From contig CAZISM010000067.1 in assembly GCA_964541895.1 (NCBI GenBank), forward strand, positions 1-29,965: 29,965 bases of DNA, read 5' to 3'. The position numbers and the translations under genes are program-made. The number at the start of each line of letters is the position of its first letter. Positions within the stretch are counted from its first letter, which is position 1. Source of the DNA: CAZISM01 sp964541895 (lineage in GTDB: Bacteria > Zhuqueibacterota > Zhuqueibacteria > Residuimicrobiales > Residuimicrobiaceae). Below, in pieces: positions 14,530 through 21,681 of the stretch. The notes under the pieces were generated by a model. The model saw only the letters and a program-made list of their open reading frames with translations, searched no databases and was not told the origin of the DNA.

Positions 14530-15627
14530 ATCAAAGCCAGTCTCAACAAACCATGTATCATCGCCATCGCCGGCGGCAAAGGCGGCGTCGGTAAAACCGT
14601 GCTGACCGCCAGCCTGGGCATGGCTTTTGCCATGGCGGAGCGCCGGACGGTGGTGGTCGATGCCGATTTCGGCGGCGCCAATCTGCACCAGATGCTGGGC
14701 ATTCTCAATCCTCCGCAGACCATTCGTGATTTCTTTGAAAAAAAAGAGCGCGATCTCAACGCCCTCCTGCTGGCCACTTTTCTGCCCAATCTCTTTCTCC
14801 TCTCCGGCACCACCTGCGGTTTCGGCATGGCAGATATCAAATACGGTTTGAAATACCAGCTCATTCGTCATTTCCGCTCGCTGCGGGCCGATTTTGTGTT
14901 GCTGGACATCGGCGCCGGCACCGCATTCAACGAACTTGACTATTTTTTACAGTCCGATTTCGGCGTCGTGGTGATAACCCCGGAGCCGCTGGCCGTGCAG
15001 AACGGCTTTCATTTCATCAAGCTGGCGCTGCTTCGCCGATTGATGCGCCTGTTTCGCCATCAGCCTCTGATCGGCCAGATCCTGCAGCGCAACATCGATC
15101 CCTTTCAGCCCGACCGAACGCCGACGATCGCCGTCCTGTCGGAACAGGTACGAGCTCAGGCCAATGGATCCTTTCAGCAGTGGCAGGAGACCATCAACAG
15201 TTTTCAGCCGCGACTGCTTCTCAACATGCAGGAAACGGAGGACGATCAGGATCAGGCCACCGCGATGCAGATCGCCAGCCGCGACCTCCTGGACGTGGCC
15301 ATCGATGAAGTGGAACGGGTGTGTTATGACGATCATCTCCGCAAAGCGGTGATGCGGATGCAGCCGGATCTGATCATGAACGAGCTGTGTATGGCGGGGC
15401 GGGATGTGCGCCGCATTGTCGCCAAATGGATAAAGACCGCGGCGCCGTCGGCCGTGGCGGTGGATAATCGAACGGTCCATGCCGCAGAGCGCATCGAGGC
15501 CCCCAGGCCGCTTATCTGTTCCTGTCATTGTGCGTTATGGGAAACGTGCAGCGTGCAGGACGGCGGCTATCCCTGCCGGATCCGCGTGGTCGGATCCCTG
15601 CAGCAGCACGGCCAAATGCGATCCTGA
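14530..15627 (+). CDS. MinD/FlhG-type P-loop ATPase with an apparent AUC start
   Basis: This is a ParA/MinD-superfamily ATPase used by bacteria to position machinery such as flagella, pili or septa. The deviant Walker A motif GGKGGVGKT (residues 15-23), switch I DADFGGANLHQMLG, and LLDIGAGTAFNELDYFL are clear. The frame is open from 14488 but has no ATG, GTG or TTG before GTG 14599, and that codon lies after the P-loop, so a start there would destroy the enzyme. AGGAG at 14519-14523 is 6 bases before ATC 14530, giving a normal MinD-type start of 365 residues; this is the start used here. The C-terminal tail has five Cys (330, 332, 334, 340, 349), unusual for MinD and possibly metal-binding. 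Its partner and target are not in the window. Confidence 0.85.
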   Translation: MKASLNKPCIIAIAGGKGGVGKTVLTASLGMAFAMAERRTVVVDADFGGANLHQMLGILNPPQTIRDFFEKKERDLNALLLATFLPNLFLLSGTTCGFGMADIKYGLKYQLIRHFRSLRADFVLLDIGAGTAFNELDYFLQSDFGVVVITPEPLAVQNGFHFIKLALLRRLMRLFRHQPLIGQILQRNIDPFQPDRTPTIAVLSEQVRAQANGSFQQWQETINSFQPRLLLNMQETEDDQDQATAMQIASRDLLDVAIDEVERVCYDDHLRKAVMRMQPDLIMNELCMAGRDVRRIVAKWIKTAAPSAVAVDNRTVHAAERIEAPRPLICSCHCALWETCSVQDGGYPCRIRVVGSLQQHGQMRS

Positions 15628-15640
15628 CGGGAGCGTCAGG
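15623..15640. terminator. Hairpin over the convergent stop codons
   Basis: A perfect 7-bp stem CCTGACG-ggag-CGTCAGG spans the stop codons of the MinD-like gene (+) and the histidine kinase gene (-), which end 8 bases apart. No T-run follows on either strand. It may stabilise 3' ends or give weak bidirectional termination. Confidence 0.4.
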
Positions 15641-17207
15641 GCAGTTTGATGGTGACGGTGGTTCCGCGCTGCACCGTGCTCTCCAGCTGCAGGGTGCCGC
15701 CGTGATCCGTGATGATTTTGTGAACGATGCACAAGCCCAGGCCGCTGCCCTGACGCTTGGTCGTGAAATGGGGTTGCAGCGCCTGCGCCAGGATCTCCTC
15801 CGTCATACCCATCCCATGATCCTTCACTTTGATAACGGCTGCAAACGGTTCCTCACCCGCCCGCTCTACCCGCACTTCAATGGTGCCGTTCGATCTGGAT
15901 GCTTCCAGCGCGTTCTTGAGGAGGTTGTGCAGTGCCCGCCGGATCTGTTCCCGGTCCACCGCCAGCGGCGGCAGGCTCGCATCCAGGTGACCTTGGATGC
16001 GGATGTGCGGATGTTCCGCCTGAAAAAGCGAGATGGAGTGGCGGGCGATGTCGCCCAGGTTTTCCAGCCGTTTGTCCGGTTCGGGCAGGCGGGCGAATTG
16101 GGAAAATTCATCGGCCAGACGGCGCAGAGAGGCAATCTCTTCGTCGAGCATGCGGAACGCCTCCTTGACATCGTGCTCTTTCGACCAGGCCGGCGGCAAG
16201 ATCTGTCGCAGGCGATACAGCGACAGTTGCATGGGCGTGAGGGGATTTTTTATTTCATGGGAAATCTGCCGCGCCACGTCGCGCCAGGCGGCGAGGCGTT
16301 CGGCTTGTTTGAGTCGGTCGCGGCTGACGGCGAGGTCCTGGGTCATTTGATTGAAGGAGTGGATCAGAAAGGCGATCTCGTCTCTGGCCACCGCAGTGAC
16401 GCGGCTGCTCAGGTCGCCGCTGCCGACGCGGTGCATCCCTTCGCTGAGCAGGCGAATGGGTTCGCTGAGTCCGCGAGCGGTCGAGCGGGCGGCCAGCACA
16501 GCCACCAGCGACATCACCAGCAGCAGCAGAGCCGCCGCGGTCCAAATGACGCCCTGCTGCAAAAATTGATCGCGTAACAGCGACAAGGCCGCATGGCTCT
16601 GCAGAGCCCGCAGCAGCTGGTCTTTGGTGTTGCACAGCGCTTCGCTGACCGGCATGCCGATAAAAATCACCGTCGAATCAGGCTGGCCGTAGAGATGTTC
16701 ATAGATGTTGCGGCCGTTGCGTTTGACCCAGCCGCCGGTCAACGGCTCTTCTGATGCGAAGGCATCGGCGCTGAGGGTGAGGGTGGTTTTCAAGTACAGC
16801 AGCTGATACTCGGGGTAGAGGCGGGCATGGCCGAGATAGGCCACCCCATGGGCCTGCAGGTCAATGCGCGAGAGCGGTTGTGTCGTGGCCAGAAGCTGCT
16901 GAACCGGCGCCGCCTCTTCTTCGACCTGCCGGCGCACCCCCTCGAGGGCGTCGGTGAGCGCCCGTTCCATGCCGGGCAGGAGGATCATTTCGCTGGTTTT
17001 GATCAAGAGTTCGCTGACGACAAACACCAGCGGTACGATGGGGATGAGGACAAAGGCCAGAAACCAGACGGTCAATCGGGCCTCCAGTCGCGAACGCTGC
17101 CGGCTTTTGCGCCAGAGATGGGCGCAGTAGGCGGTCAGCAGCAGCAGGATGATGGCGAGCCAGAGGATAAAGACGTTCATGATGAAATGAAAGATCCTTT
17201 CGTACAC
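15636..17207 (-). CDS. NtrY-like sensor histidine kinase
   Basis: The 523-residue product is a membrane sensor kinase. Transmembrane helices are predicted near 11-29, 46-66 and 220-240, with a periplasmic or outer sensor region between the last two. A HAMP domain follows (about 236-290), then the dimerisation domain with phospho-acceptor His317 in ISHEIKNPLTP, which is NtrY-like. The ATPase domain has the N box HNLLKNALEASRSNG, G1 VKDHGMGM and G2 GSGLGL. No response regulator is adjacent, so it is an orphan here. The start is GTG at 17207, 19 bases after the DUF58 stop, with GAGG close upstream; an ATG at 17180 is possible. It appears to be the last gene of the moxR-DUF58 operon, which is an uncommon partner. 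Confidence 0.9.
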   Translation of the reverse strand: MYERIFHFIMNVFILWLAIILLLLTAYCAHLWRKSRQRSRLEARLTVWFLAFVLIPIVPLVFVVSELLIKTSEMILLPGMERALTDALEGVRRQVEEEAAPVQQLLATTQPLSRIDLQAHGVAYLGHARLYPEYQLLYLKTTLTLSADAFASEEPLTGGWVKRNGRNIYEHLYGQPDSTVIFIGMPVSEALCNTKDQLLRALQSHAALSLLRDQFLQQGVIWTAAALLLLVMSLVAVLAARSTARGLSEPIRLLSEGMHRVGSGDLSSRVTAVARDEIAFLIHSFNQMTQDLAVSRDRLKQAERLAAWRDVARQISHEIKNPLTPMQLSLYRLRQILPPAWSKEHDVKEAFRMLDEEIASLRRLADEFSQFARLPEPDKRLENLGDIARHSISLFQAEHPHIRIQGHLDASLPPLAVDREQIRRALHNLLKNALEASRSNGTIEVRVERAGEEPFAAVIKVKDHGMGMTEEILAQALQPHFTTKRQGSGLGLCIVHKIITDHGGTLQLESTVQRGTTVTIKLP

Positions 17208-17226
17208 CGCCTCGTACCGGGAGGAT

Positions 17227-18135
17227 TCAGCCGCCGATCCTTTTGCGCTTGATCAGGTACTGCAGCAGCGCACGGTCAAAAGGCTCTGCCGTATCCATGG
17301 CGACATAATCGATCTTTTGTTCCCGACACCCTTTTTTCAGAGTTTGTATGAAATCGTCCATCAGGCGGCGATAGGCCTGGCGGATATGCCAGGGCTGGGT
17401 GGCCAGTTTTTCCGAGGTCTCGAGATCGACAAAGGTGCCGTCCTGTTTGAAATTAAACAGCCGTTCCACCGGATCCAGAATATGAAACACGATCACCTCG
17501 TGCTTGTTGTGACGAAAGTGTTTCAGCCCGGAGAGGACTTCCTGGGGGTGATCAAAGAGGTCGGAGAAGATGATCACCAGGCCGCGACGTTTCATACGCT
17601 CTGCCAGCTGATGAAACGTCTGGCCGACATGAGTTTCACCATGGCTTTGCGCCCGCTCCAGTTCCACCAGCAGCGGCGACAGATAGGACTGCATGGATCT
17701 GGGCGGCAGATAGCGGCGCAGGCGATCGTCAAAGGTGGCCAGCCCTACCGCATCCCGCTGGTGCAGCATCAAATAGGCCAGGGCGGCGGCGAGAAACGAG
17801 GCATAGCGTAATTTGCTCACGCCCGCGGATTGAAAGCCCATGGAGGCGGAGGTGTCCAGAAGCAGGTAAGCCTTGAGATTGGTCTCTTCTTCGAACTCTT
17901 TCAGGTAAAAGCGATCGGTTTTGCCGAACACTTTCCAGTCGATGTGGCGGATGTCGTCGCCGGGCATATAGGGGCGATGTTCGGCGAATTCGACGCTAAA
18001 GCCGTGATAGGGACTGCGATGCAGACCGGTGATGAAGCCTTCCACCACCAGCCGCGCCACCAGATTCATATTCGACAGTTTGGAAACCGCTTCAGGTCTT
18101 AAAAAATGCCGGTAATCCTGTTCGGGATCTGGCAT
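17227..18135 (-). CDS. DUF58 family protein with von Willebrand A-like fold
   Basis: The 302-residue product has the DUF58 core YMPGDDIRHIDWKVFGKTD (about 56-74) followed by RFYLKEFEEETN. A von Willebrand A-like domain begins with the metal-site motif DTSASM (94-99). The start at 18135 is chosen for GAGGAG 3 bases upstream; the open frame extends 16 codons further without a ribosome-binding site. DUF58 proteins work with MoxR-type ATPases, usually from adjacent genes, in assembly or activation of envelope complexes; the moxR gene is 84 bases upstream here. Molecular function is not firmly known for the family. No transmembrane segment is apparent, so it should be cytosolic or peripheral. Confidence 0.9.
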   Translation of the reverse strand: MPDPEQDYRHFLRPEAVSKLSNMNLVARLVVEGFITGLHRSPYHGFSVEFAEHRPYMPGDDIRHIDWKVFGKTDRFYLKEFEEETNLKAYLLLDTSASMGFQSAGVSKLRYASFLAAALAYLMLHQRDAVGLATFDDRLRRYLPPRSMQSYLSPLLVELERAQSHGETHVGQTFHQLAERMKRRGLVIIFSDLFDHPQEVLSGLKHFRHNKHEVIVFHILDPVERLFNFKQDGTFVDLETSEKLATQPWHIRQAYRRLMDDFIQTLKKGCREQKIDYVAMDTAEPFDRALLQYLIKRKRIGG

Positions 18136-18219
18136 GATCTCCTCGAAAAAAAGTGGCTCATTGAGCAAAACCGCCGTTGGCAAGACGCGCCTGACCTTGC
18201 CGCTGGAGGGAACGCCGGC

Positions 18220-19218
18220 TCAGGCCTGTTGCACCAGCCGTTCGACGATATGCAGGGCATTGACCCCTTCCGCCTCGGCGTTGAAATTGGTGACCAGGCG
18301 GTGGCGCAGCACCGGTTTTGCCATGGCTTGCACATCCGCGATATCGGGTGTGGGCCGGCCATCCAGTACGGCCCGGGTTTTGGCGCCGAGGATCAGGTAC
18401 TGCGACGCTCGCGGTCCCGCGCCCCACGTGATCCAGTCTTTGACAAACGGGGGCGCGTCGGCATAGGCCGGCCGGGTTTTGCGCACCAGTTTGACGGCAT
18501 AGGAAATCACATTGTCGGCCACAGGCACCCTGCGCACCAGATCCTGCAGGAAGCTGATTTGCCCGGCGTCCAGGATAACCTGCAGATCAGCCTTGTAGGC
18601 GCTGGTGGTGGAGCGGACGATCTGTTCCTCTTCCGCCTCGCCGGGATAATCCACCCACAGGTTGAACATGAAGCGATCGAGCTGGGCTTCCGGCAGGGGG
18701 TAGGTCCCTTCCTGTTCGATCGGATTTTGGGTGGCAAGGACAAAGAAGGGCTCGTCGAGCTTGTAGGTCATGCCGGCGGCCGAGATTTCGTGTTCCTGCA
18801 TGGCCTGCAGCAAGGCGGATTGCGTTTTCGGCGGGGTGCGGTTGATTTCATCTGCCAGCACGATGTTGGCGAACACCGGGCCCTGGACAAATTTGAAGGT
18901 TTTGCGGCCTGTGCTCTGGTCCTCTTCAATCACCTCGGTGCCGGTGATATCGGACGGCATGAGATCCGGTGTGAACTGGATCCGGCTGAATTTCAGATTA
19001 AGCACACGGGCCAGCGTGCTGATGAGCATGGTCTTGGCCAGGCCGGGCACGCCGACGAGCAGGCAGTGACCTCTGCTGAAAAGGCTGACCAACAGTTCAT
19101 CGATGACCTGTTGCTGGCCGATGATGACCTTGCCTATTTCCTGACTGATGGCTTTATGAGCAGCTTTCAATTCCTGGACGATTTCAGCATCGTTTTTTCG
19201 TTCACGGACAGAAGACAT
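18220..19218 (-). CDS. MoxR family AAA+ ATPase
   Basis: The 332-residue product is an AAA+ ATPase of the MoxR group, thought to act as a chaperone for metal insertion or complex assembly. Walker A is GVPGLAKT (56-63), Walker B IVLADE (119-124), and the following NRTPPKTQSALLQAMQE is a MoxR signature, with sensor 1 at ATQNPIEQEGTYPLPEAQLDR. The C-terminal lid domain occupies about 215-330. The start at 19218 has GGAG close upstream. It leads a minus-strand operon with a DUF58 gene and a histidine kinase. The classical extra partners with von Willebrand A domains and membrane anchors (BatA/BatB) are absent. Confidence 0.94.
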   Translation of the reverse strand: MSSVRERKNDAEIVQELKAAHKAISQEIGKVIIGQQQVIDELLVSLFSRGHCLLVGVPGLAKTMLISTLARVLNLKFSRIQFTPDLMPSDITGTEVIEEDQSTGRKTFKFVQGPVFANIVLADEINRTPPKTQSALLQAMQEHEISAAGMTYKLDEPFFVLATQNPIEQEGTYPLPEAQLDRFMFNLWVDYPGEAEEEQIVRSTTSAYKADLQVILDAGQISFLQDLVRRVPVADNVISYAVKLVRKTRPAYADAPPFVKDWITWGAGPRASQYLILGAKTRAVLDGRPTPDIADVQAMAKPVLRHRLVTNFNAEAEGVNALHIVERLVQQA

Positions 19219-19267
19219 GGGGACTCCGCTTGTTACTGATCAAGATGAAACGTGGAACCGGCGAGAC

Positions 19268-19296
19268 AAGTTACGCATTCCCGAATAGAAAGTCAA
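19268..19296 (-). promoter_or_regulatory. Possible promoter of the moxR operon
   Basis: On the minus strand, TTGACT (19291-19296) and TAACTT (19268-19273) are separated by 17 bases, about 50 bases before the moxR start. The -10 is weak, but no better candidate was found nearby. Confidence 0.4.
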
Positions 19297-19386
19297 TACA
19301 AGGTGTGCGGTCCGCGGCGATGCGGTCTGCTCTTCGGCACTCGGGAATGATGGACGGGAGTGTGCTGAACGAAAACTGAACCATCC

Positions 19387-19490
19387 AGCCTGAATGAACC
19401 GCCGCCGAACGCAGAGGAAAAAAACATTGAGTCGAGACGTAAGCAATAATCTTGACATAAACAACTCGGCGGTTTTTGGATTGATCAGGC
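19387..19490 (+). repeat. Dispersed intergenic element, copy B
   Basis: Related to 5541-5690 in the same orientation. Both share AGCCTGAA, an ACCGCCG block, ACGCAG-x-GAAAA and a gap-free 43-base block (19429-19471) with 31 identities, then CGGTTT-x-TG. Copy B is bounded by an exact 8-bp inverted repeat, AACCGCCG (19397-19404) and CGGCGGTT (19467-19474). It lacks the extra palindrome and about 40 bases present in copy A. The level of identity suggests old, diverged copies. Confidence 0.5.
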
Positions 19491-19642
19491 TAACCTGGCA
19501 GGTGGAATCCCGGAGGCGAACGGAGCGAAAGAGGTCATTGCGTAATGCACGGCGCGGACTTGTATCAGGATGGTCTTCTGACGGTTCATAACACGGCGGA
19601 CTTGTCATAGTAGACGCGTACAGCCGCTGTTCACTGAAAATT

Positions 19643-19675
19643 ATCCTTGCGAAAGGCCCCCACTTTCGCAAGGAT
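19643..19675. repeat. Perfect 13-bp hairpin
   Basis: ATCCTTGCGAAAG (19643-19655), a 7-base loop and CTTTCGCAAGGAT (19663-19675) pair without mismatch. There is no T-run on either side, so it is not a standard terminator. It lies deep in the non-coding interval, far from any gene end. Confidence 0.7.
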
Positions 19676-19803
19676 GTTACATAGTCTCTGGCACTACATG
19701 GGCGGCCAGAGCGCCTTGCCGGACGAGAAAGGCATCCCCTCACAAACAGAGCAGATGGAGAATGGGACCCCCTGGTCGGATCCTGCTCCATTTTGGACCT
19801 GTA

Positions 19804-19892
19804 GTAACAACAACTTTTGCCAGGCAAGGTGAACAGCAAGCCGACAAATCTGCTTTTCCTGTTTATCCCTGCGCGTGCTTACTTGTTGTTAC
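19804..19892. repeat. Separated 10-bp inverted repeat
   Basis: GTAACAACAA (19804-19813) and TTGTTGTTAC (19883-19892) are exact inverted copies enclosing 69 bases. The enclosed bases show no gene. The pattern could be the ends of a tiny mobile-element remnant or the closing stem of an RNA. Confidence 0.45.
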
Positions 19893-19990
19893 AATATATG
19901 TGCCAAAAAATTACAAATATAGGCGGATGCAAGTTTAGAAAAAATAACAGGGAGAAATATTGCTGCAGAGCGGCGAGAGTACCTTGAGAG

Positions 19991-20020
19991 TTCTGGCTTC
20001 CAATTTATTGGAAGCCAGAA
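19991..20020. repeat. Perfect 13-bp hairpin behind the sigma-54 activator gene
   Basis: TTCTGGCTTCCAA (19991-20003), loop TTTA and TTGGAAGCCAGAA (20008-20020) form a perfect stem, 88 bases past the stop of the minus-strand gene ending at 20109. No T-run follows on the minus strand, so termination would have to be factor-assisted; AT-rich sequence lies on its + side. Confidence 0.65.
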
Positions 20021-20108
20021 AAATTAATACTGTAAAACATAGAATTATGTTTATTAAAAACTGGAAATGCCTGGTGGAATTCCACGCACCTGTAAGAGGC
20101 GCAAAGGG

Positions 20109-21629
20109 CTAATCATTGACAGTGTTGGCGTTTTCTGCTGCCTCTTTGTAATTTATACCGAGCTTGTGCATTTTATAGTTCAACGTCTGCACCGGAACTT
20201 TGAGCCATTTGGCGGCCTGGCTCTGGTTGCCACGGTGCCGGCGCAGTGCTCTTACGATCCACCCTTTTTCAAATTCATCCACTTTTTCCGGCAGGGAAGC
20301 GTCCAGCGTCATCTCCAATTGGGTTTTAACCGCTTCGTAATCGCGCACCAGGTCTTTGGGCAGCATCTGCCGCGTCACCGTGGCGGCATGTGGCGGCGCC
20401 AGGGCGACGACCCGTTGCATGAAATTTTCCAGTTCGCGCACGTTGCCCGGCCAGGGCCGCTCACGCAGGTACTCGAGCAGATCCGGATGCAGGTTGGTGC
20501 AGTTTTTGTTCTGCTCGCCGGCGAATTTCTTTAAAAAGTACACCGACAACAACGGCACATCTTCCTTGCGTTCGTCCAGAGAGGGCATTCGGATCGGATA
20601 GACATAGAGGCGATAGAACAGATCCTCGCGGAACAGTCCGGCTGCCACCTGGCGCGCCAGCGACTGGCTGGTGGCGGCGATGACGCGCACGTTAACCTTT
20701 CTGGTCTTGTTGCCGCCTACCGGTCGGATTTCGTTTTCCTGCAACACCCGCAACAGTTTGGCCTGCATTTCCAGGGGCAGGTTGTTGATTTCATCCATGA
20801 ACAGGGTGCCGCTGTTGGCGCTTTCGATCAACCCCAGGCGATCGCTGTTGGCGTCGGTAAAAGCCCCTTTGGTGTGGCCCATCAATTCGCTCTCCATCAG
20901 ATTGGCGGGAATGGCGCCGCAATCGATGGCCACGAACGGTCCATGGCTGCGATCGCTGAGTTTGTGAATCGCGCGCGCCACCAGCTCTTTGCCGGTGCCG
21001 CTGGCGCCTTCCAACAGCACGCGCAGGTCGCAGCGGGAGGCGGCGTCAATGGCCCGCAACATGTCCACGAAGCGGTCGCCCTTGCCCACCAACCCCATGT
21101 TGTTGAATTTTTCCAGCAAGGCCGATTCCGTGAGATGGAGCTGAAAAAAGTTGGACAGCTCTTTCACGTTCTGCAGATAGGGCGCCACGATGACCACCAG
21201 TTTCTGCATCACCTCCAGGTCCGAGCTGGAAAAGGTCGGCCGCTCCAGCGGGGAGACGACAATGACCGTGCCGATGGTGATCCCCTCCATGCGAATGGGC
21301 AATGCCATGACCGACTCTACCGTCAGATCTTTGAACAGCCCGGCCTGAAATCGCGGATCCTCTTTGACGTTTTCGCTGAAAAAGGGCGCCTGGTTGATGA
21401 CAATCCAGCCGGTGATCTGTTGCTGAAAAAAGCGGAACTCGGCGGGAATATCCTCAAAGCGATGGTGATAGAGCGTCTTTAAGGTTTGCTGGGTGCGCGG
21501 ATTGAGCATCAGGATCATACACCGTTCCGCTTTAACCTCAGCGGCTATGCGCTGTGAGATCAAGCGGACCATCTCCTGATAATCGCTCTGTTCGTTGAGC
21601 AGAGCGGCGAATTCATAAATCGGTTCCAT
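20109..21629 (-). CDS. GAF-domain sigma-54-dependent transcriptional activator
   Basis: The 506-residue product is an NtrC-class enhancer-binding protein. A GAF sensor domain covers about 1-150, an AAA+ domain about 175-410 with Walker A GASGTGKE (208-215) and Walker B GTLFMDEI (274-281), and a Fis-type helix-turn-helix ends the protein (RHRGNQSQAAKWLKVPVQTL). The loop that contacts sigma-54 reads GAFTDA (255-260) rather than the usual GAFTGA. There is no receiver domain, so control should come through GAF ligand binding or protein contacts. The start at 21629 has AAGGAG upstream. It lies 52 bases after a Ser/Thr kinase gene, so the kinase may be a regulator or partner. No rpoN gene is in the window. 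Confidence 0.93.
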   Translation of the reverse strand: MEPIYEFAALLNEQSDYQEMVRLISQRIAAEVKAERCMILMLNPRTQQTLKTLYHHRFEDIPAEFRFFQQQITGWIVINQAPFFSENVKEDPRFQAGLFKDLTVESVMALPIRMEGITIGTVIVVSPLERPTFSSSDLEVMQKLVVIVAPYLQNVKELSNFFQLHLTESALLEKFNNMGLVGKGDRFVDMLRAIDAASRCDLRVLLEGASGTGKELVARAIHKLSDRSHGPFVAIDCGAIPANLMESELMGHTKGAFTDANSDRLGLIESANSGTLFMDEINNLPLEMQAKLLRVLQENEIRPVGGNKTRKVNVRVIAATSQSLARQVAAGLFREDLFYRLYVYPIRMPSLDERKEDVPLLSVYFLKKFAGEQNKNCTNLHPDLLEYLRERPWPGNVRELENFMQRVVALAPPHAATVTRQMLPKDLVRDYEAVKTQLEMTLDASLPEKVDEFEKGWIVRALRRHRGNQSQAAKWLKVPVQTLNYKMHKLGINYKEAAENANTVND

Positions 21630-21681
21630 GGGACTCCTTTAGCATAGCCGCCGCATGGCGGCCGGGTTTGGCGTTACTGCT

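Larger units (their letters stand above)
19219..20108. other. 890-base region without a convincing gene, rich in inverted repeats
   Basis: This is the largest gap in the window. It lies between moxR (-) and the 3' end of a sigma-54 activator gene (-). An open frame of 199 codons exists on the minus strand (19240-19839), but its product is rich in Arg, Ser and Cys, lacks known motifs and has no good start signal. The interval holds a likely moxR promoter, a copy of the dispersed element (19387-19490), a 13-bp hairpin at 19643-19675, a 10-bp inverted repeat at 19804-19892 and a 13-bp hairpin at 19991-20020. No tRNA, RNase P, tmRNA or 6S pattern was recognised. It could be a non-coding RNA locus or the remnant of a mobile element. 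Confidence 0.6.

Noticed and set aside
14599..14601. GTG 14599 as start of the MinD-like gene
   Set aside because: It falls after the Walker A motif, so the product would lack the nucleotide-binding loop.
19452..19457. TTGACA as a -35 box on the + strand
   Set aside because: No acceptable -10 lies 15-19 bases downstream and no + gene follows.
19240..19839. 199-codon open frame on the minus strand
   Set aside because: It lacks a ribosome-binding site and any known motif, is rich in Arg, Ser and Cys, and runs through the inverted repeats and dispersed element, so it looks like chance.
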